Assembly: GCF_028640845.1 (NCBI RefSeq)
Contig: NC_080541.1
Span: 31,266,435 to 31,330,434, forward strand
Length of the DNA stretch: 64,000 nucleotides
Direction: 5' to 3'
DNA from: Ahaetulla prasina
Lineage: Eukaryota > Chordata > Lepidosauria > Squamata > Colubridae
A model generated the notes under the pieces. That model did no database searches, was not told where the DNA came from, and saw nothing but the letters and a program-made list of their open reading frames with translations. The translations under genes and the position numbers were made by a program. Each line of letters begins with the position of its first letter. Position 1 is the stretch's first letter. This document shows positions 35,440 through 46,741 of this stretch, in pieces.

Positions 35440-36660
35440 CTTGAATAATTGAGAATCTCCATAGACACTGGCTAATGTGGACTTCTCAGAAGCCTTTTTA
35501 GAAGACCAATAATGTTGAGCAGGTTTTTTCAGTAGATAGCATGGTCCCTATTCTCAATAAATACTTTTAATGGACTTCTATAGGAATGTTGGATGCATAT
35601 TTAAATGTGTTTCCTGCAACAGTGATTATCCTATATCAACCGATAATTCATTTATATTTGTAGAAGAATATGTGTTAAGACTTAGATAAAAATGATGAGA
35701 AAAAGGATTACACATTACTTTAAAATATTAGATATTTAGATGAATATTAGGAAACCAAAGATATAAACTGAGGTTTTTGCAGCCAAGAGATTAAAATGTT
35801 TAGCAAATGAATATACACATAGTTGCAAATGTTATAAACACGAATATGCATATAAAACATATGTTACGCAAATTAATATTTAAAAGAATATCCAAATTTT
35901 CTTTCATTGTGGGGGCTCAGGATCTGGTAGTTCTCTCTTTGGCATGGTCTAGTGACTGAGCAGGCAAAGAACTTTTCACTCCAATTGTGAAAGGGTGTTG
36001 TTGGCTCTTGATTACTCTAAAAGTCTCCTTTAGTTACAATTGCATTCAGAATATATTCCGTTGTATTGCATGATGAGAAATATTTCATTCTTGGCAAGAA
36101 AGAAAAGACTCCCTCAAATTACGGAGTGGTTCTAAAATTAGAGAATTTCACCCCTATTTTAAGATTGCCGAAATTAACATATTTTTCATATTAAATGTGT
36201 CTAATATTAGCTAGTATGTTGGCCTGGAGTTATATATGTCTATGCTTTGAAAATACAGTAAATGTGCATAAATGAGTTGATTTAGTAAAATCATCTTACA
36301 GTACTTTGCCTTTGGGAGTCATTAGGACCTGGGTGGCATATAAACTTAATAAGTTACTGTTGGTGTTTTGGAAGAAATTAGGTCTCATAATGTTTTTTGG
36401 AATCAGATATCACTAAGAATAAAGAAGATCTGAGGGGGGGAAATTCCAAAATATTATAAGACAGTAACCAAAGTTCAAATATCTCAGACATATAAAGTGT
36501 AATTCCTGCCCAAGTTTACCTTTTGAGCATCTTCTTATACATAATATTAACAAAAAATATTTTAGATGACAATTTATAGACACCTGTGCATTTTATCAAT
36601 GTAGGTTATGTTCATTTCAGTTGTAGATGGAAATAGCTGTTTTCCACGTAGATGGAAACT
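35440..36660. other. Intron, no recognised content
   Basis: AT-rich single-copy sequence. Confidence 0.5.
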
Positions 36661-36670
36661 ATGCTTATAC

Positions 36671-36964
36671 CAGTGGTGGGTTTCAAAATTTTGTACTACC
36701 GGTTCTGTGGGTCTGGTTTGGTGTGCGTGACATGGCTTGGTGGGCATGGCATGGGAAGGATACTGTAAAATCTCCATTCCCACCCCAATCCAGGGGAAGG
36801 TTACTGCAAAATCCCCATTTTCCCCTGAGCAGCTGAGACTCAGGAGGCAGAGACTAGATGGTTGTGGGGCCAGTCAGAATTTTTACTACCGGTTCTCCGA
36901 ACTACTCAAAATTTCCATTACCGGTTCTCCAGAACTGGTCAGAACCTGCTGAAATCCACCTCTG
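36671..36964 (+). mobile_element. Non-autonomous hAT element (294 bp), GGTGGGATTC family
   Basis: The ends are CAGTGGTGGGTTTCAAAA and GCTGAAATCCACCTCTG. Perfect 8-bp duplications gcttatac lie at 36663-36670 and 36965-36972. It shares its interior with 46447-46741. Confidence 0.95.
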
Positions 36965-36972
36965 GCTTATAC

Positions 36973-37716
36973 TACCTTTCCTAAACTGAATTGGATTACA
37001 GCCTCCATCATTTACATTCAGCATGGTTTAGGTGTGCCTGGCATGATGGCTGGGGTATACCAACTTATAAGGAAGACAGCAGATGCAAATGTTGCCCTAG
37101 ATTTGACAGATTACCTAGAAAGGAGTTCACATTCCTTTATCTGTATATAATAGAAAGTAATTAAGGGATTGTATGAAGACTCTATTACAGTGGAAATTCT
37201 TTCCCTTAAAAAGTTGAAGTTGATTTATAGACACAGTAGCTCTGAAGAAGGACTTCTTTAATTCAAAACACACTGGGCTATAAAATAAAGACCATATGAT
37301 GGATAAAATCATGTATAGTTTAGGACCAAGCTATTTACAGGACTGTCCTTCCTAAACATCCCCTCTATACTTCTGGATATATTGAGCATCTCTGGTTAAT
37401 GCTGCTTTCTGCATGAAAAGGGGAAGCAGTCCCCCTCTTCGTTAGGAAGGAGCTTAACAAATATTTGTTTATCTAAGTTCCCTGTTTTATTTATCTAAGT
37501 GTATCTGTTTTATTATTTAGCTGTTTTAAAAATAATTGATCTACGTTTTACTTTGGTTGGAATTTTTAATTTTTCCCCCCTGAAAGCCACCATGTGAAGG
37601 CCTGCCTCAAATATCAATCAATCAATTTTAAATGAATTTTGGATTTTTCTCACTTGTGTTGTCTTGACTTTGCTTTACTTTTGAACATTTTGTGGTCCCC
37701 TGGATGTCTTTACTAG
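36973..37716. other. Intron before exon G, no recognised content
   Basis: AT-rich, nothing recognised. Confidence 0.5.
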
Positions 37717-37875
37717 GTAATGAAGTCATGTGGAGGCTGGGGGCAAGTACTTCATGAACTAGTTTCTCCTGTAATCTTGTTAGACGTTCAAAAGTATGCC
37801 CAGAAGAGATTAGAGAATAAGTGGTTGCCACAGTTTTATAACCGTAAAGACTTGGAAACATGGAAAACACCAAAG
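37717..37875 (+). CDS. RGS22: RGS22 exon G (53 codons, phase 0-0)
   Basis: The acceptor is gtctttactag and the donor is gtaatg. The exon encodes VMKSCGGWGQVLHELVSPVI through VQKYAQKRLENKWLPQFY to ETWKTPK. GGWG-LHE and Q-RLEN-WLP-F match mammalian RGS22 and finish the first RGS domain (the segment equivalent to the canonical 'Y--FL-S--Y' end). Confidence 0.96.
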
Positions 37876-38917
37876 GTAATGTCTTAATAATTTATATGGC
37901 ACTCTAGTGACATGTAGTTTGAACTGTAAATACCTCAGAGTACTTGATTATCTGAATATCAATGATCATAAGAAGCATGCAAGAGAGTACAGATGACTTG
38001 GTAGGCAGTTTTGCTTCTAATGGATTCCTTAGTAGGTATTCCTGTAAGCCACTGAAAATGAAAGTTGGGCCTCTACATCTGGCAAACATTCCAGAGTTTG
38101 CTGGCAGGAGGTAGAGACCTTGATCATTGCAAGATTCTTTCCATCATCCACAGTCCCTCCCTCACTGAGACACAAATGCAATTCAGTCCATGTGGAAGCT
38201 CACAGAATACTGCAGGTTCTGAAGACAACAGGCTGGCTCCTTCATGGTCTGGTTGTCTTTTTCTCACACTGCAGCTGTTGCTCATCCTCCCACCTAGGAC
38301 ACTGTCTTCTATCAAGAACAGTATTGATTCTTTCTTCTGCACGATAGTAAAATAGATGGTGTCCCTGTCTGGCTATAAGCCAGGCCTTCCATTGATTGTA
38401 GGAAAGAATTATTGGCTCTATGATGCAATGAATCTACTGGCTAAAAAGGAGCTTTTAACTAGGTACCCCTCCAAAGAGGAAAACTGTTGAATCTGCAGAG
38501 GCCTCACTTCACTGATTTTATGACTGTAGAGTTGGGAGATTAGGCCTGGCTTTGTTTTCTGTTCCTTTTCATTTCTTCAACGTTTATTCAGTGTATCAGA
38601 TTAATTTCCTGACTAGAGGAAATAATAGTTAGGGGAAAATGCATTAGGATATCTAAGGGCAGCTGGTCTATTCAGGCCCATGCCATTTCAGGAAGCAATC
38701 TGGATGCCTTTTCTTCATTAGCTTCAAATTTTAAGATAGCCAATGTGTTTGATTTTTGACCATCCAGATTGAAGAAAATATAATCTCGTTCTTTAAAGGA
38801 AGCTTAATCAATCGTGACCAAAGTTAGGATATCCTTCAAGGAACGAGGACATCCTCAACATCTGTATTAATATTCATGCAAGTAATCAATATGCTGTTTT
38901 GTCGTGTTTGCTTTCAG
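37876..38917. other. Intron between exons G and H, no recognised content
   Basis: About 1 kb of single-copy-looking sequence. The ORFs here show no similarity. Confidence 0.5.
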
Positions 38918-38986
38918 CTACATATGGAAGAGGCAGCAGAAGACATTTTAATTCAGGAGCAGGAAAAGAAAGAAGCACCATGGAAG
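38918..38986 (+). CDS. RGS22: RGS22 exon H (23 codons, GC donor)
   Basis: The acceptor is tgctttcag. The exon encodes LHMEEAAEDILIQEQEKKEA followed by PWK, the same length as the mammalian segment that ends in VWK. The donor reads aag|gcaagc, so it is GC rather than GT, and it fits the tight consensus of GC-AG introns. Using it keeps phase 0 into exon I; I see no GT nearby that fits the homology end point. A hAT-type element begins about 60 bp into the intron. Confidence 0.9.
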
Positions 38987-39046
38987 GCAAGCTGTGTTTG
39001 TTTCTACTTGGGTCTTTGTGTAATATGGACTTATCATTCTCTAAAT

Positions 39047-39415
39047 CTGGGGTGTCAAACTCAAGGCCCGGAGGCCAGATCCGATGCATGGGGTGCTTAG
39101 ATCTGGCCCGCAGGACTGCCCTGGAAACAGCGAGGGACTGGCCTGCAGTGCCTCTGCCAATGAAAATGGAGTTCGGGACAGCCGCATGCGACCCTCCCGA
39201 GCTCCGTTTTCACTGGCAAAGGGTTGCAGGAGACTGTCACAGCCAAAAATGGAGCTTGGGAGCCCGTTTTCTCTGGCAGAACGCTTGGGCCACCACAGGT
39301 GCTCCCGACACAAGTGACAACGAGCTGGCCACACCCACTCTGGCCACCACCACCACCACTGATGTCAAATACAACCCTGATGCCATCCTCAATGAAATTG
39401 AGTTTGACACTCCAG
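39047..39415 (+). mobile_element. Non-autonomous hAT element (about 369 bp), GTGTCAAACTC family
   Basis: The left end is CTGGGGTGTCAAACTC and the right end GAGTTTGACACTCCAG. Flanks ctctaaat (39039-39046) and ctttacat (39416-39423) agree at 6 of 8, a decayed duplication. It begins 60 bp after the GC donor of exon H. Confidence 0.8.
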
Positions 39416-39423
39416 TCTTTACA

Positions 39424-40086
39424 TAAACAGGAGAGTAAGCCTAGCTGGTGTTAGGTAAGATCAGCCATTTCAGTATTGCATTCATGATGCTATGTCGGTA
39501 ACATTGGCTCATGTTGTCAAATTAAGAAAGTTAAGTTAATGCAAATGCCACAGTCTCTGTTATTGTTGGAATTGGTGCAATTGGAGACAGAAACTAAAAA
39601 AAAATATCTAGATGGTCTTTTTTTTTTAAGTTTGTTTTTGATTTCTGTGGCTACAAGTGCAATGAACAAATGTATGAACAATACATGAATAAAGATACAA
39701 GCTTTTGATATTTTACTTTTAATTTGCTTGCCATGGCTTTACACTTTAATTTAATGTAGAAAGTATGTTTTCTTTATCCAGGAAATTGGAACAAAATATT
39801 GGTTTTTACCATCTGGAGGGTACTTTATTATTGAGAGTGATTAAATGCACTCATTAAAAAAATATGAAATATGCAGCAAAGTGAGCAGGATTAATCATAT
39901 CACATGGAGTTTGTTTCACTTACAGCTATGTTCTCACATGATGATTGTATTGATTGTTAAATGTCTTAAAGCTTGTGACATGACATATATCAGACCTGGC
40001 CTTTTCCTTTTTTGTCTATCTCAAAAGAACAGCAAATTCTTTATATATCTTGGAGGTTGGAAGACTTTTCCTTTTGATTTAGGTTC
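39424..40086. other. Intron, no recognised content
   Basis: AT-rich sequence between two transposons, nothing recognised. Confidence 0.45.
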
Positions 40087-40088
40087 TA

Positions 40089-40496
40089 TAGGTAGCTCTC
40101 AACTTACAACAGTTCGTTTAGTGACTATTCAAAGTTACAACATCACTGAAAAAGTGACTTATGATCAGTGGTGGGATTCAAAGAATTTAACAACTGGTTC
40201 TCTGCCTTAATGATTTCTTCCAACAAGCAGTTCACCAAACTGCTCAGAAAGTTAACAACCGGTTCTCCCAGAGTCGTGCAAACTGGCTGAATCCCACCAC
40301 TGCTTATGATCATTATTCACACTTATCACCGTTGTAGCATCTCCACGTGATCAAAATCCAGATAGCTGGCAACTGATTCACTTTTATGATGGTGGAATGG
40401 TTGTAAGTGTGAAAAATGGTCAGAATTCACTTTTTTCAATACTGTTTTAATTTTGAACATTCACTAAACGAACTGTTGGAAGTTGAGGATTATCTG
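40089..40496. mobile_element. 'AGGTAGTCC' MITE with nested hAT
   Basis: The left end (taggtagctctcaacttac) and right end (gttgaggattatctg) are the inverted ends of the family seen intact at 54380. TA precedes it; the right TA has mutated. It is split by the hAT element 40166-40302. Confidence 0.75.
40166..40302 (+). mobile_element. hAT element (137 bp) nested in a MITE
   Basis: The ends are CAGTGGTGGGATTCAAAG and GGCTGAATCCCACCACTG. Perfect 8-bp duplications cttatgat lie at 40158-40165 and 40303-40310. Confidence 0.95.
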
Positions 40497-40932
40497 CACT
40501 GATAAGGTTACCTAGTTTGGTCATAAAATGTCTGCAAGGAAACAACCAAGCTCAGAGAGCACCAAGGACTTGGCACTAATGTTTTTGTTTTTCTCCCTGT
40601 AAGTTGTTTGTTTTGGCAGGATCAGGGAGTAGAGGACCAGGGGATACAGGCAGATTAAAGAGGAAGGCAAGACTGAGGGATAGTTCAGGAGGGGCATCTT
40701 GTGTGCAGGGAATCTCTTCAAGAGATTTTTTTCCTACTCCTAATGGTATCTTTCCTTTTTAAAGATGTCTCTCAAAAATCTTAGAAGAAGGTAAGAGAAA
40801 TGTATGAGATGTCATGTTTCAAATTTGTTTTACAAATTATTGCCTGATCTGGTGTGACATTTAAAAATGACTCTTTCAACTGTACTGGTAGATTCTGCAG
40901 TGGTATTTAGATTTTTCATTGCCTTTGGTTTC

Positions 40933-41361
40933 TGTCAGAATATTCACGAACTGGGATAGACATGGCAATAGGTCTTGAGGACCTACTGGGAAGACATGGT
41001 AACAAGGTCAGCCAATGAATAGGCATAGCAACTGGGTCAGCCAATGAGGGCTGTTTTGGAAACAGAAATTTAAGCAAGAAGTCTGGGCGCAGCTTAGCTG
41101 TGCTGAGCTCTGATTCTGTGCTGAGAACTAAACAAGTCTGGTCTTGTCTGTTTGCTGAGAATTGAAACTGAAACTGGACAACTGAAACTGAAAACTTATC
41201 TCCTCTGCCTGTGTTTTTTGCCTGTAACTCTCTACCACGTTGGAAGAATCTGCTGTTCGTATTGTATGTGTTATTATGTATATAAAGAGAAGTTAATGAA
41301 TCCTGCTGAATCAGTTATCTGTGCGTGCTTGCTGGATTTGATTCTTGCAACAAACTTGACA
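40933..41361 (+). mobile_element. Solo LTR (429 bp)
   Basis: It begins TGTCAGAATATTC and ends CAAACTTGACA, so it has TGTCA...TGACA termini. A perfect 5-bp duplication gtttc flanks it (40928-40932, 41362-41366). A TATA-like gtatataaagag lies at 41279. There is no internal retroelement sequence next to it, so it is a recombined solo LTR, either Gypsy-type or endogenous retroviral. No coding sequence is present. Confidence 0.85.
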
Positions 41362-41366
41362 GTTTC

Positions 41367-41892
41367 TTTCAGTTTCTTTTTAGTCTGCCTATTCCTCCGT
41401 ATTTGGCTTCCATGCTCCACTTTTCTTGATGTGAAGAACCCACTAATGTCTTGGTGGCATTCATTCAGTGAAACAACAAACTTTCAGCATCTGTCTGTGG
41501 TCATGGCAATTGATTAGGATGGCTTTTGCCCACAAGATGTCAAGGGCAGGGCAATTTTAAACTTGCACCTTTCACAATCTGTGATTACTTTTGCGTGTTT
41601 CTAAACAATTTCAAACTTTTCTCCTTTCTATTCATAACTCATACCTTACAGCACAGTCATATGTTCTAAATCATTATTAGTCATTTCCTTTTCCCCCTTG
41701 TCCCTTCCAGGGAAACGTTGCCCAAATCAAACAAAAGAGTGGGAGAGAGACAGTGGCTGCCAAATTCTACTGCGTCTATGCAGTGAACTACTGAGCATTG
41801 GGGTCAATGCAGAGATAAGCATCAGACAGCTTGCCCTAGTAATGCTTGTTGTAAAATGTGTGCTTTCTTTTCTCCATCTGTCCTTTCAACAG
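41367..41892. other. Intron before exon I, no recognised content
   Basis: Ordinary intron. The upstream ORF sequence runs into exon I but is not coding by homology. Confidence 0.5.
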
Positions 41893-42051
41893 CATACGAA
41901 GAATTGGGTGCTTTCGTCTAAGGAAATCATTACTTTCCGTAAAGCTCTGATGAATCCCATCACAGCTCTTCAGTTTCAACACTTTGTGTCCTTGAAAGGA
42001 GATTTATTGGGGAATGGAGTGATTTTCTGGCAGGAGGTACAGAAATATAAG
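41893..42051 (+). CDS. RGS22: RGS22 exon I (53 codons, phase 0-0)
   Basis: The acceptor is cctttcaacag and the donor is gtacaa. The exon encodes HTKNWVLSSKEIITFRKALM and the segment QFQHFVSLKGDLLGNGVIFW to EVQKYK. F-KAL-NP-T--QFQ-FV-LKGDLL-NG--FWQEVQKYK is the first half of the second RGS domain and is highly conserved. One residue is missing before the Trp relative to mammals, at the exon H/I junction. Confidence 0.96.
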
Positions 42052-42535
42052 GTACAACACTTAAAGAATGGAAATATTGCATTCTTACTTTGCAAGTAGG
42101 GCATTTATGTCTAGAGCTATGGTATTACTTTGGAACTTTCTGAGAATAGGTGATCTAAAGATACTGACTCCTGGACTCTTTGAGATTTGTCCTATTACTT
42201 AGTTAAATACCAAAATACAACCTCAAATATCCCATTCTTTCCCCTTTGTCTAGTTTACACCTCGGGAATTTCTTGCTAGTCCTTCACTTCATAATCAGGT
42301 CTGATCCTGCTACCCAGTTTAAATGGCAGTCTCTAGGCTACTTAACCATTCTGTGGTTGTCATATTCAATCCAGGATAGGATACTGTGGCTTTTACCAAA
42401 TAAGATCAACAGTCTAGCAAGGAATCCTGATTCTGTAGCTCTAGGAAATAGTTGTGCAAGTATAATATCAAACTGTTACTGTAATTTCCAATTGTGGCTA
42501 GAAGATTTGGAACATGCCTTCATCTAAGAAACTGT
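42052..42535. other. Intron after exon I, no recognised content
   Basis: Nothing recognised. Confidence 0.45.
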
Positions 42536-42536
42536 A

Positions 42537-42672
42537 ACAGAGTTGGAAAGGACCTTGGAGGTCAGCTAGTCCAACCCCCTGCTCACGCAGGAGACCTGTA
42601 CTAAGGATTCGAACCGCCAAACTACTGACCTTTCTGATCGACAAGCTCAGTGTCTTAGCCACTGAGCCACCT
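42537..42672 (-). mobile_element. CR1-tailed tRNA SINE, complete
   Basis: On the minus strand: A box TGGCTCAGTGG (42659-42669), B box GGTTCGAATCC (42605-42615, perfect consensus), then the CR1 3' end GGGGTTGGACTAGCTGACC to CCAACTCTG. The head is the same as in the Sauria SINE copies at 33550 and 60598, but the tail is CR1. Length about 135 bp. Confidence 0.85.
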
Positions 42673-43257
42673 AGTCAGGCTAATCTGATCCCCCGTTCCC
42701 ATGCTTTGAACACCTCTTCCCTCCAGGATTCGCTTTAACCTTGGTATCATTTTATAAACGCATCTACTTTGTGATAGCAAACTATGATAAGACCTTGAAC
42801 CAGAGCTGAAATAGTTGCTAAGCATAAAATGAAATATTGGTTTGTTCTCCGCTGTTTGCTGTGCTCTTGACCTTTTAGCCTACCCTTCCAACTGCCCGCT
42901 TTGTTTATGCAGATCGCATGGCAATTTATAAACTTTTCATCTGGCATCTTGACTGGGAAGCCATCTTCTGTGCTTAGTTGACATTTCAGTATGCTGTGCA
43001 ATTTCAGAAAATTGAGTTCATTGTTAAGTTATCCATTAGTTAGTGAAACTTATGCACACATTCAAATTGTTTACTATGTAACATGGCTGCTATTAACATT
43101 TGGGATGTTGAAACATTTGGGATGCTAAAAGCAAGGAGTATCTACACAATGCCTGATGCAGAATGACAACAGTTCCAATTATCTGTATTTGCACAGTTTT
43201 TATTCTCTGTCTGAAACACTTAAAAGTTGGAAAAATGTGCTTCTCCCTCCCTCCCTA

Positions 43258-43299
43258 ATTCATTCATTCATTCATTCATTCATTCATTCATTCATTCAG
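43258..43299. repeat. (ATTC)n microsatellite
   Basis: About ten ATTC/CATT units. Confidence 0.97.
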
Positions 43300-43384
43300 T
43301 ATAGGTGCTGCCTGAATTCAGATTGACTCCTGGTTCACATGCAAGTTAATATAAAAATAACAATTTACCTAAAACCGCAAACAG

Positions 43385-43900
43385 ATGGTGAATCTGGTCA
43401 ACATCTACAATAGATGCTATACGTCCCTCAGGGGGTCCAACCACCCTAGTCTAAAGACTGGGAGAAGACCCAAGTCTTTAAGGTCCCCAGGCATGCCCTC
43501 AGGCAACCCCCATTTCAATGAGGAACTTTATTCTAGAGTAGGGGTCTCCAACCTTGGCAACTTTAAGACTTGTTCACTTCAACTCCCAACTCTGGGAATT
43601 GAAGTACACAAGTCTTACAGTTGCCAGAGTTGGAGACCCCTGTTCTAGAGGGCATATACCATGTCAAAGAAGATATGTTTCCAGTCCTGAAAGCTGACAG
43701 TGTTTAATTGAATGTGCTCCCTCTATTGGTCCAAAGTGGCCAATCAAACACCACTAGAGACAATCAATCCATCAAATAACCGGGCCCTATACCATGTAAA
43801 GCTTTATAGGTCTTCAAGGTAGTAATTGAGCTCTGCAGTGAGTACAGCATGAATGACTAAAGGACCTCTCAGTATAGGAAAGACCCCAGTGGCATACCAG
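43385..43900 (-). repeat. Probable 3' UTR of an old L2-like LINE, with nested MITE
   Basis: It is contiguous with the L2-like RT relic at 43900-44270 and so probably its 3' part, interrupted by the MITE at 43539-43642. No independent similarity was recognised. Confidence 0.4.
43539..43642. mobile_element. Palindromic hAT MITE (104 bp)
   Basis: The left end is TAGGGGTCTCCAACCTTGG and the right end AGTTGGAGACCCCTG, with inverted arms through most of its length. Perfect 8-bp duplications ttctagag lie at 43531-43538 and 43643-43650. Confidence 0.95.
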
Positions 43901-44270
43901 CTGAAGTTGTGCAAAGGCTCTTGTGGCCATAGCTGCTGAATCCCAACCTGAAATCTGACAGGAATGGGTCTGGATAATCAGTTTTGACCAGGATTTTCAT
44001 CAGCTTCTGTCTGACCATCTTTACATCCAGAACTTTGGTAGCAGGAAAAAACATATCTAAAACGGTTGTGCTCAAAGATGGCCTTTTGAGGAGATGGCAC
44101 ACCGTCGCCTCCTTTAAGAGTGGAGGAACAAAACACTCCTTCCCATACCATAGCATGGATCCAACGAGGAGGGACCCAATCCAGTACATAAATGGCCAAA
44201 CTAATATCACCGAGAAACCTGCTCACTTCCTCACGAGTCACCAGTTCAAAATCATCCTGGTTCAAATGTT
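43900..44270 (-). mobile_element. L2-like LINE relic, RT fragment
   Basis: On the minus strand, frames read LDWVPPRWIHAM, CHLLKRPSLSTTVLD and DPFLSDFRLGFSSYG, which align with the L2 motifs L-PCPSWL, RPFLKKPSLDPAVL and DPSQSGFRPGYST in the copy at 20.9-21.2 kb. Many stops and frameshifts. Confidence 0.7.
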
Positions 44271-44404
44271 TATAGCAAGATTGGGTCTAATCTAGGAGGA
44301 TCAATAGTCTTGTCAGAAGAACTACATAGTAAATAATAAAAAAGCAAAGCTAAAATAAATTTTAATAATAATATAATTAATAATAATAATAATATCTAAT
44401 TGAG

Positions 44405-44870
44405 ACAACAACAACAGATAACAAATGCCTCCTTTGCAATGAAGCTGAAGAAACAATAGATCACAAAAAATCATATAGTCTGACTACAAGTAGCAGCCTG
44501 GCAAAGTAACAGCTATGGTGCATTGGAATGTCTGCAAGAAATTCCACTTGCCTATAAGCAAGAACTGGTAGGACCCTAAAACAGATGATAAGAAAGACAA
44601 ATAAGTCTGGATAGTGGACATGGCAGTACCTGGAGACAGCAGACTAGAAGAGAAAGAACTGGACAAAATAACAAAATGCAATGACCTACAAATAGAAGTA
44701 GAACGATTGTGGCAAAAGAAAAAAAAGGTAGTACCAACAGTAAACCCCAAAAAACTGGAGCACCACTTGAACATCTTGAACACCACCGGTATTGACAAAA
44801 TCACCACCAGTCAATTGCAAAAGGCTGCTTTACTTGGAGCAGCTTACATCCTGAGACAATACCTTTAACA
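44405..44870 (+). mobile_element. R4/Dong-type LINE relic, endonuclease C-terminus (left part)
   Basis: LLCNEAEETIDH near 44430-44462 is followed by a deletion, and then a frame at 44614-44868 with MDMAVPGDSRLEEKELDKIT, LQIEVERLWQKKK and QLQKAALLGAAYILRQ. This is the restriction-like endonuclease and C-terminal region of R4-type elements. It is interrupted by the hAT element 44871-45861 and resumes at 45862. Confidence 0.78.
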
Positions 44871-45861
44871 CAGGGGTGAAATGCTCCCGGTTCGGACCAG
44901 TTCGCGCGATCCGGTAGCGATGGCGGCTGCTGGTTCGGAGGACCGGTAGCAAAAATCCCTGGTCCCGCCCCCCTGCCTCTGCTGAGCTGCACCATCAGCA
45001 GAGGGTTTTTTTTTTTTACTTTTAAAAGCCGGTTTTTCTTCAGCCGAAAACAGCCTTTAAAAGTAAAAAAAAGCCTTTGAGGATCCCGCCCCTCAGCTGA
45101 GATCAGCAGAGACTTTAAACTTTTTTTTTTAAAAAAATTAAAGTCTCCTCTGGCGATCTCACCTGAGTTCCTCATCAGCAGAACCTTACTTGTACTCCTA
45201 CTTGTAGAAAACATGTTTTCTACAAGTAAGAGTAGAGATTCTAAGGCACTTACCTGATTACTGATGAACGCATGGCTTTTTTTCCAGCCGGAAAGCCCCA
45301 GTTTCACTTTCAGCCAGACAGAATCAATTGCTTAGCTAATCTATTTCCTCAGTGATCAACTAATGCTGGCTGGCTTTGTTGGCTGAGGAATTCTGGGATT
45401 TGAAGTCCACAATAAAATAAAATAAAATAATAAAATAAAATATTTGTGCAGCTTTCTGAGATTTGGTGTGTTTCTGTAGTGTTTCACTCTAACTACACAA
45501 ACACACAAAATCTCAGAAAGCTGTATGTGGCATTTGTGTGTGTGTGTGTGTGTGTGTGTCAGTTGTGTGTGTGTAAAGTGTGTAAAGTGTGAAAGTTGGT
45601 TTTTGAGCTTTTTGTGGCTGTGTGAAGTGTGAAGTGCAGCTGCTTTTACATTGTGTGTGAGTCAGTTGTGTTGTGTTGTGTTGTGTGTGTGTTAAGTGTG
45701 AAAGTTGGTTTTTAGTACCTCTTCTTGTTTTTTATACTTTATTATTTTTATTATTTATTGTTATTGGCCACGCCCATCCAATCATCTGCCTACCAAGCCA
45801 CGCCCACCAATTAAGCCACGCCCACAGAACCGGTAGGGAAAATTTTTAGATTTCACCCCTG
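44871..45861. mobile_element. Long non-autonomous hAT element (991 bp)
   Basis: The ends are CAGGGGTGAAATGCTCCC and GATTTCACCCCTG. Perfect 8-bp duplications ctttaaca lie at 44863-44870 and 45862-45869. Both ends carry CCGGT motifs of the GGTGGGATTC family. The interior has CCGGTAGC repeats, T and A runs, TAAAATAAAA repeats, TG arrays (45535-45560, 45660-45695) and no transposase frame. Confidence 0.93.
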
Positions 45862-46165
45862 CTTTAACACCATCAAAAGACAGCATCTGCCTATCCCAGT
45901 TCCTTGGGAAGGACTTAATAAGCCAAATCTGGTGTAAACAGCTGGCTGAATGTGCAATGAGCCATAATGATTAAGGATTGAACCCCCCAGTTCCACTCAA
46001 TGTTCAATGAGGTAACTGGAGGCTGGTCTCCCTGACCGTAGGTGATAAGGGGTGGGAGGGGAAAAAATAACTGGGAATCCATTAAATGTTGCCCTGAAAC
46101 TTCCCTATATTAAACTGTATGAGGGTGGTAATATTGCCTAGTCTCACTGGCAATATAATAATAAT
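45862..46165 (+). mobile_element. R4/Dong-type LINE 3' end (right part)
   Basis: It continues the R4 copy after the hAT insertion. CAGTTCCTTGGGAAGGACTT matches the minus-strand copy at 11170-11200. It ends near an AATAATAATAAT run at about 46155. Confidence 0.7.
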
Positions 46166-46281
46166 AATCGGAAGCCAAAGAGGCAGTCAAATTTATGTCA
46201 GCATGTTTTCCACTGAATTCAAGGATGAGAGAAAAGTAGATCAATGTAACTAACTATGCAGAAGAGCCCAAAAACAGGTGG

Positions 46282-46289
46282 AGTGAGTG

Positions 46290-46342
<53 letters not shown>
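46282..46342. repeat. (GT)n microsatellite
   Basis: About 60 bp, starting with GAGT units. Confidence 0.97.
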
Positions 46343-46343
<1 letters not shown>

Positions 46344-46446
46344 GGGAGAAACTAGTGTGAATTCATCCTTAGAGATGTCTTGATACTATTAAGTGTAACA
46401 TTCAAACAGTTCATTAGTCGTGTACTGGAACGGTGGCAAATTCATG

Positions 46447-46741
46447 CAGAGGTGGTATTCAGCAGGTTCTGACCAGTTCTGGAGAACCAGTAGCGGAAAT
46501 TTTGAGTAGTTCGGAGAACCGGTAAATACCATCTCTGACTGGCCCCGCCCCCATCTATTCTCTTCCTCCTGAGTCCCAGCTGATTGGGAGGAAATGGGGA
46601 TTTTGCAGTAACCTTCCCCTGGAGTGGGGAGGGAATGGAGATTTTACAGTATTCTTCCCTTGCCATGCCCACCAAGCCATGCCACACCCACCAAGCCACA
46701 CCCACAGAACCAGTAGTAAAAAAATTTCAATCCCACCACTG
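46447..46741 (-). mobile_element. Non-autonomous hAT element (295 bp), GGTGGGATTC family
   Basis: The ends are CAGAGGTGGTATTCAGC and TTTCAATCCCACCACTG. Perfect 8-bp duplications aattcatg lie at 46439-46446 and 46742-46749. Same subfamily as 36671-36964, inverted. Confidence 0.95.

Noticed and set aside
38899..39426. 175-codon ORF running through exon H
   Set aside because: It is in a different frame from the RGS22 exon and translates a hAT element.
42605..42669. Possible tRNA gene (perfect A and B boxes on the minus strand)
   Set aside because: It is a SINE head. There is no acceptor-stem pairing and the sequence runs directly into a CR1 tail.
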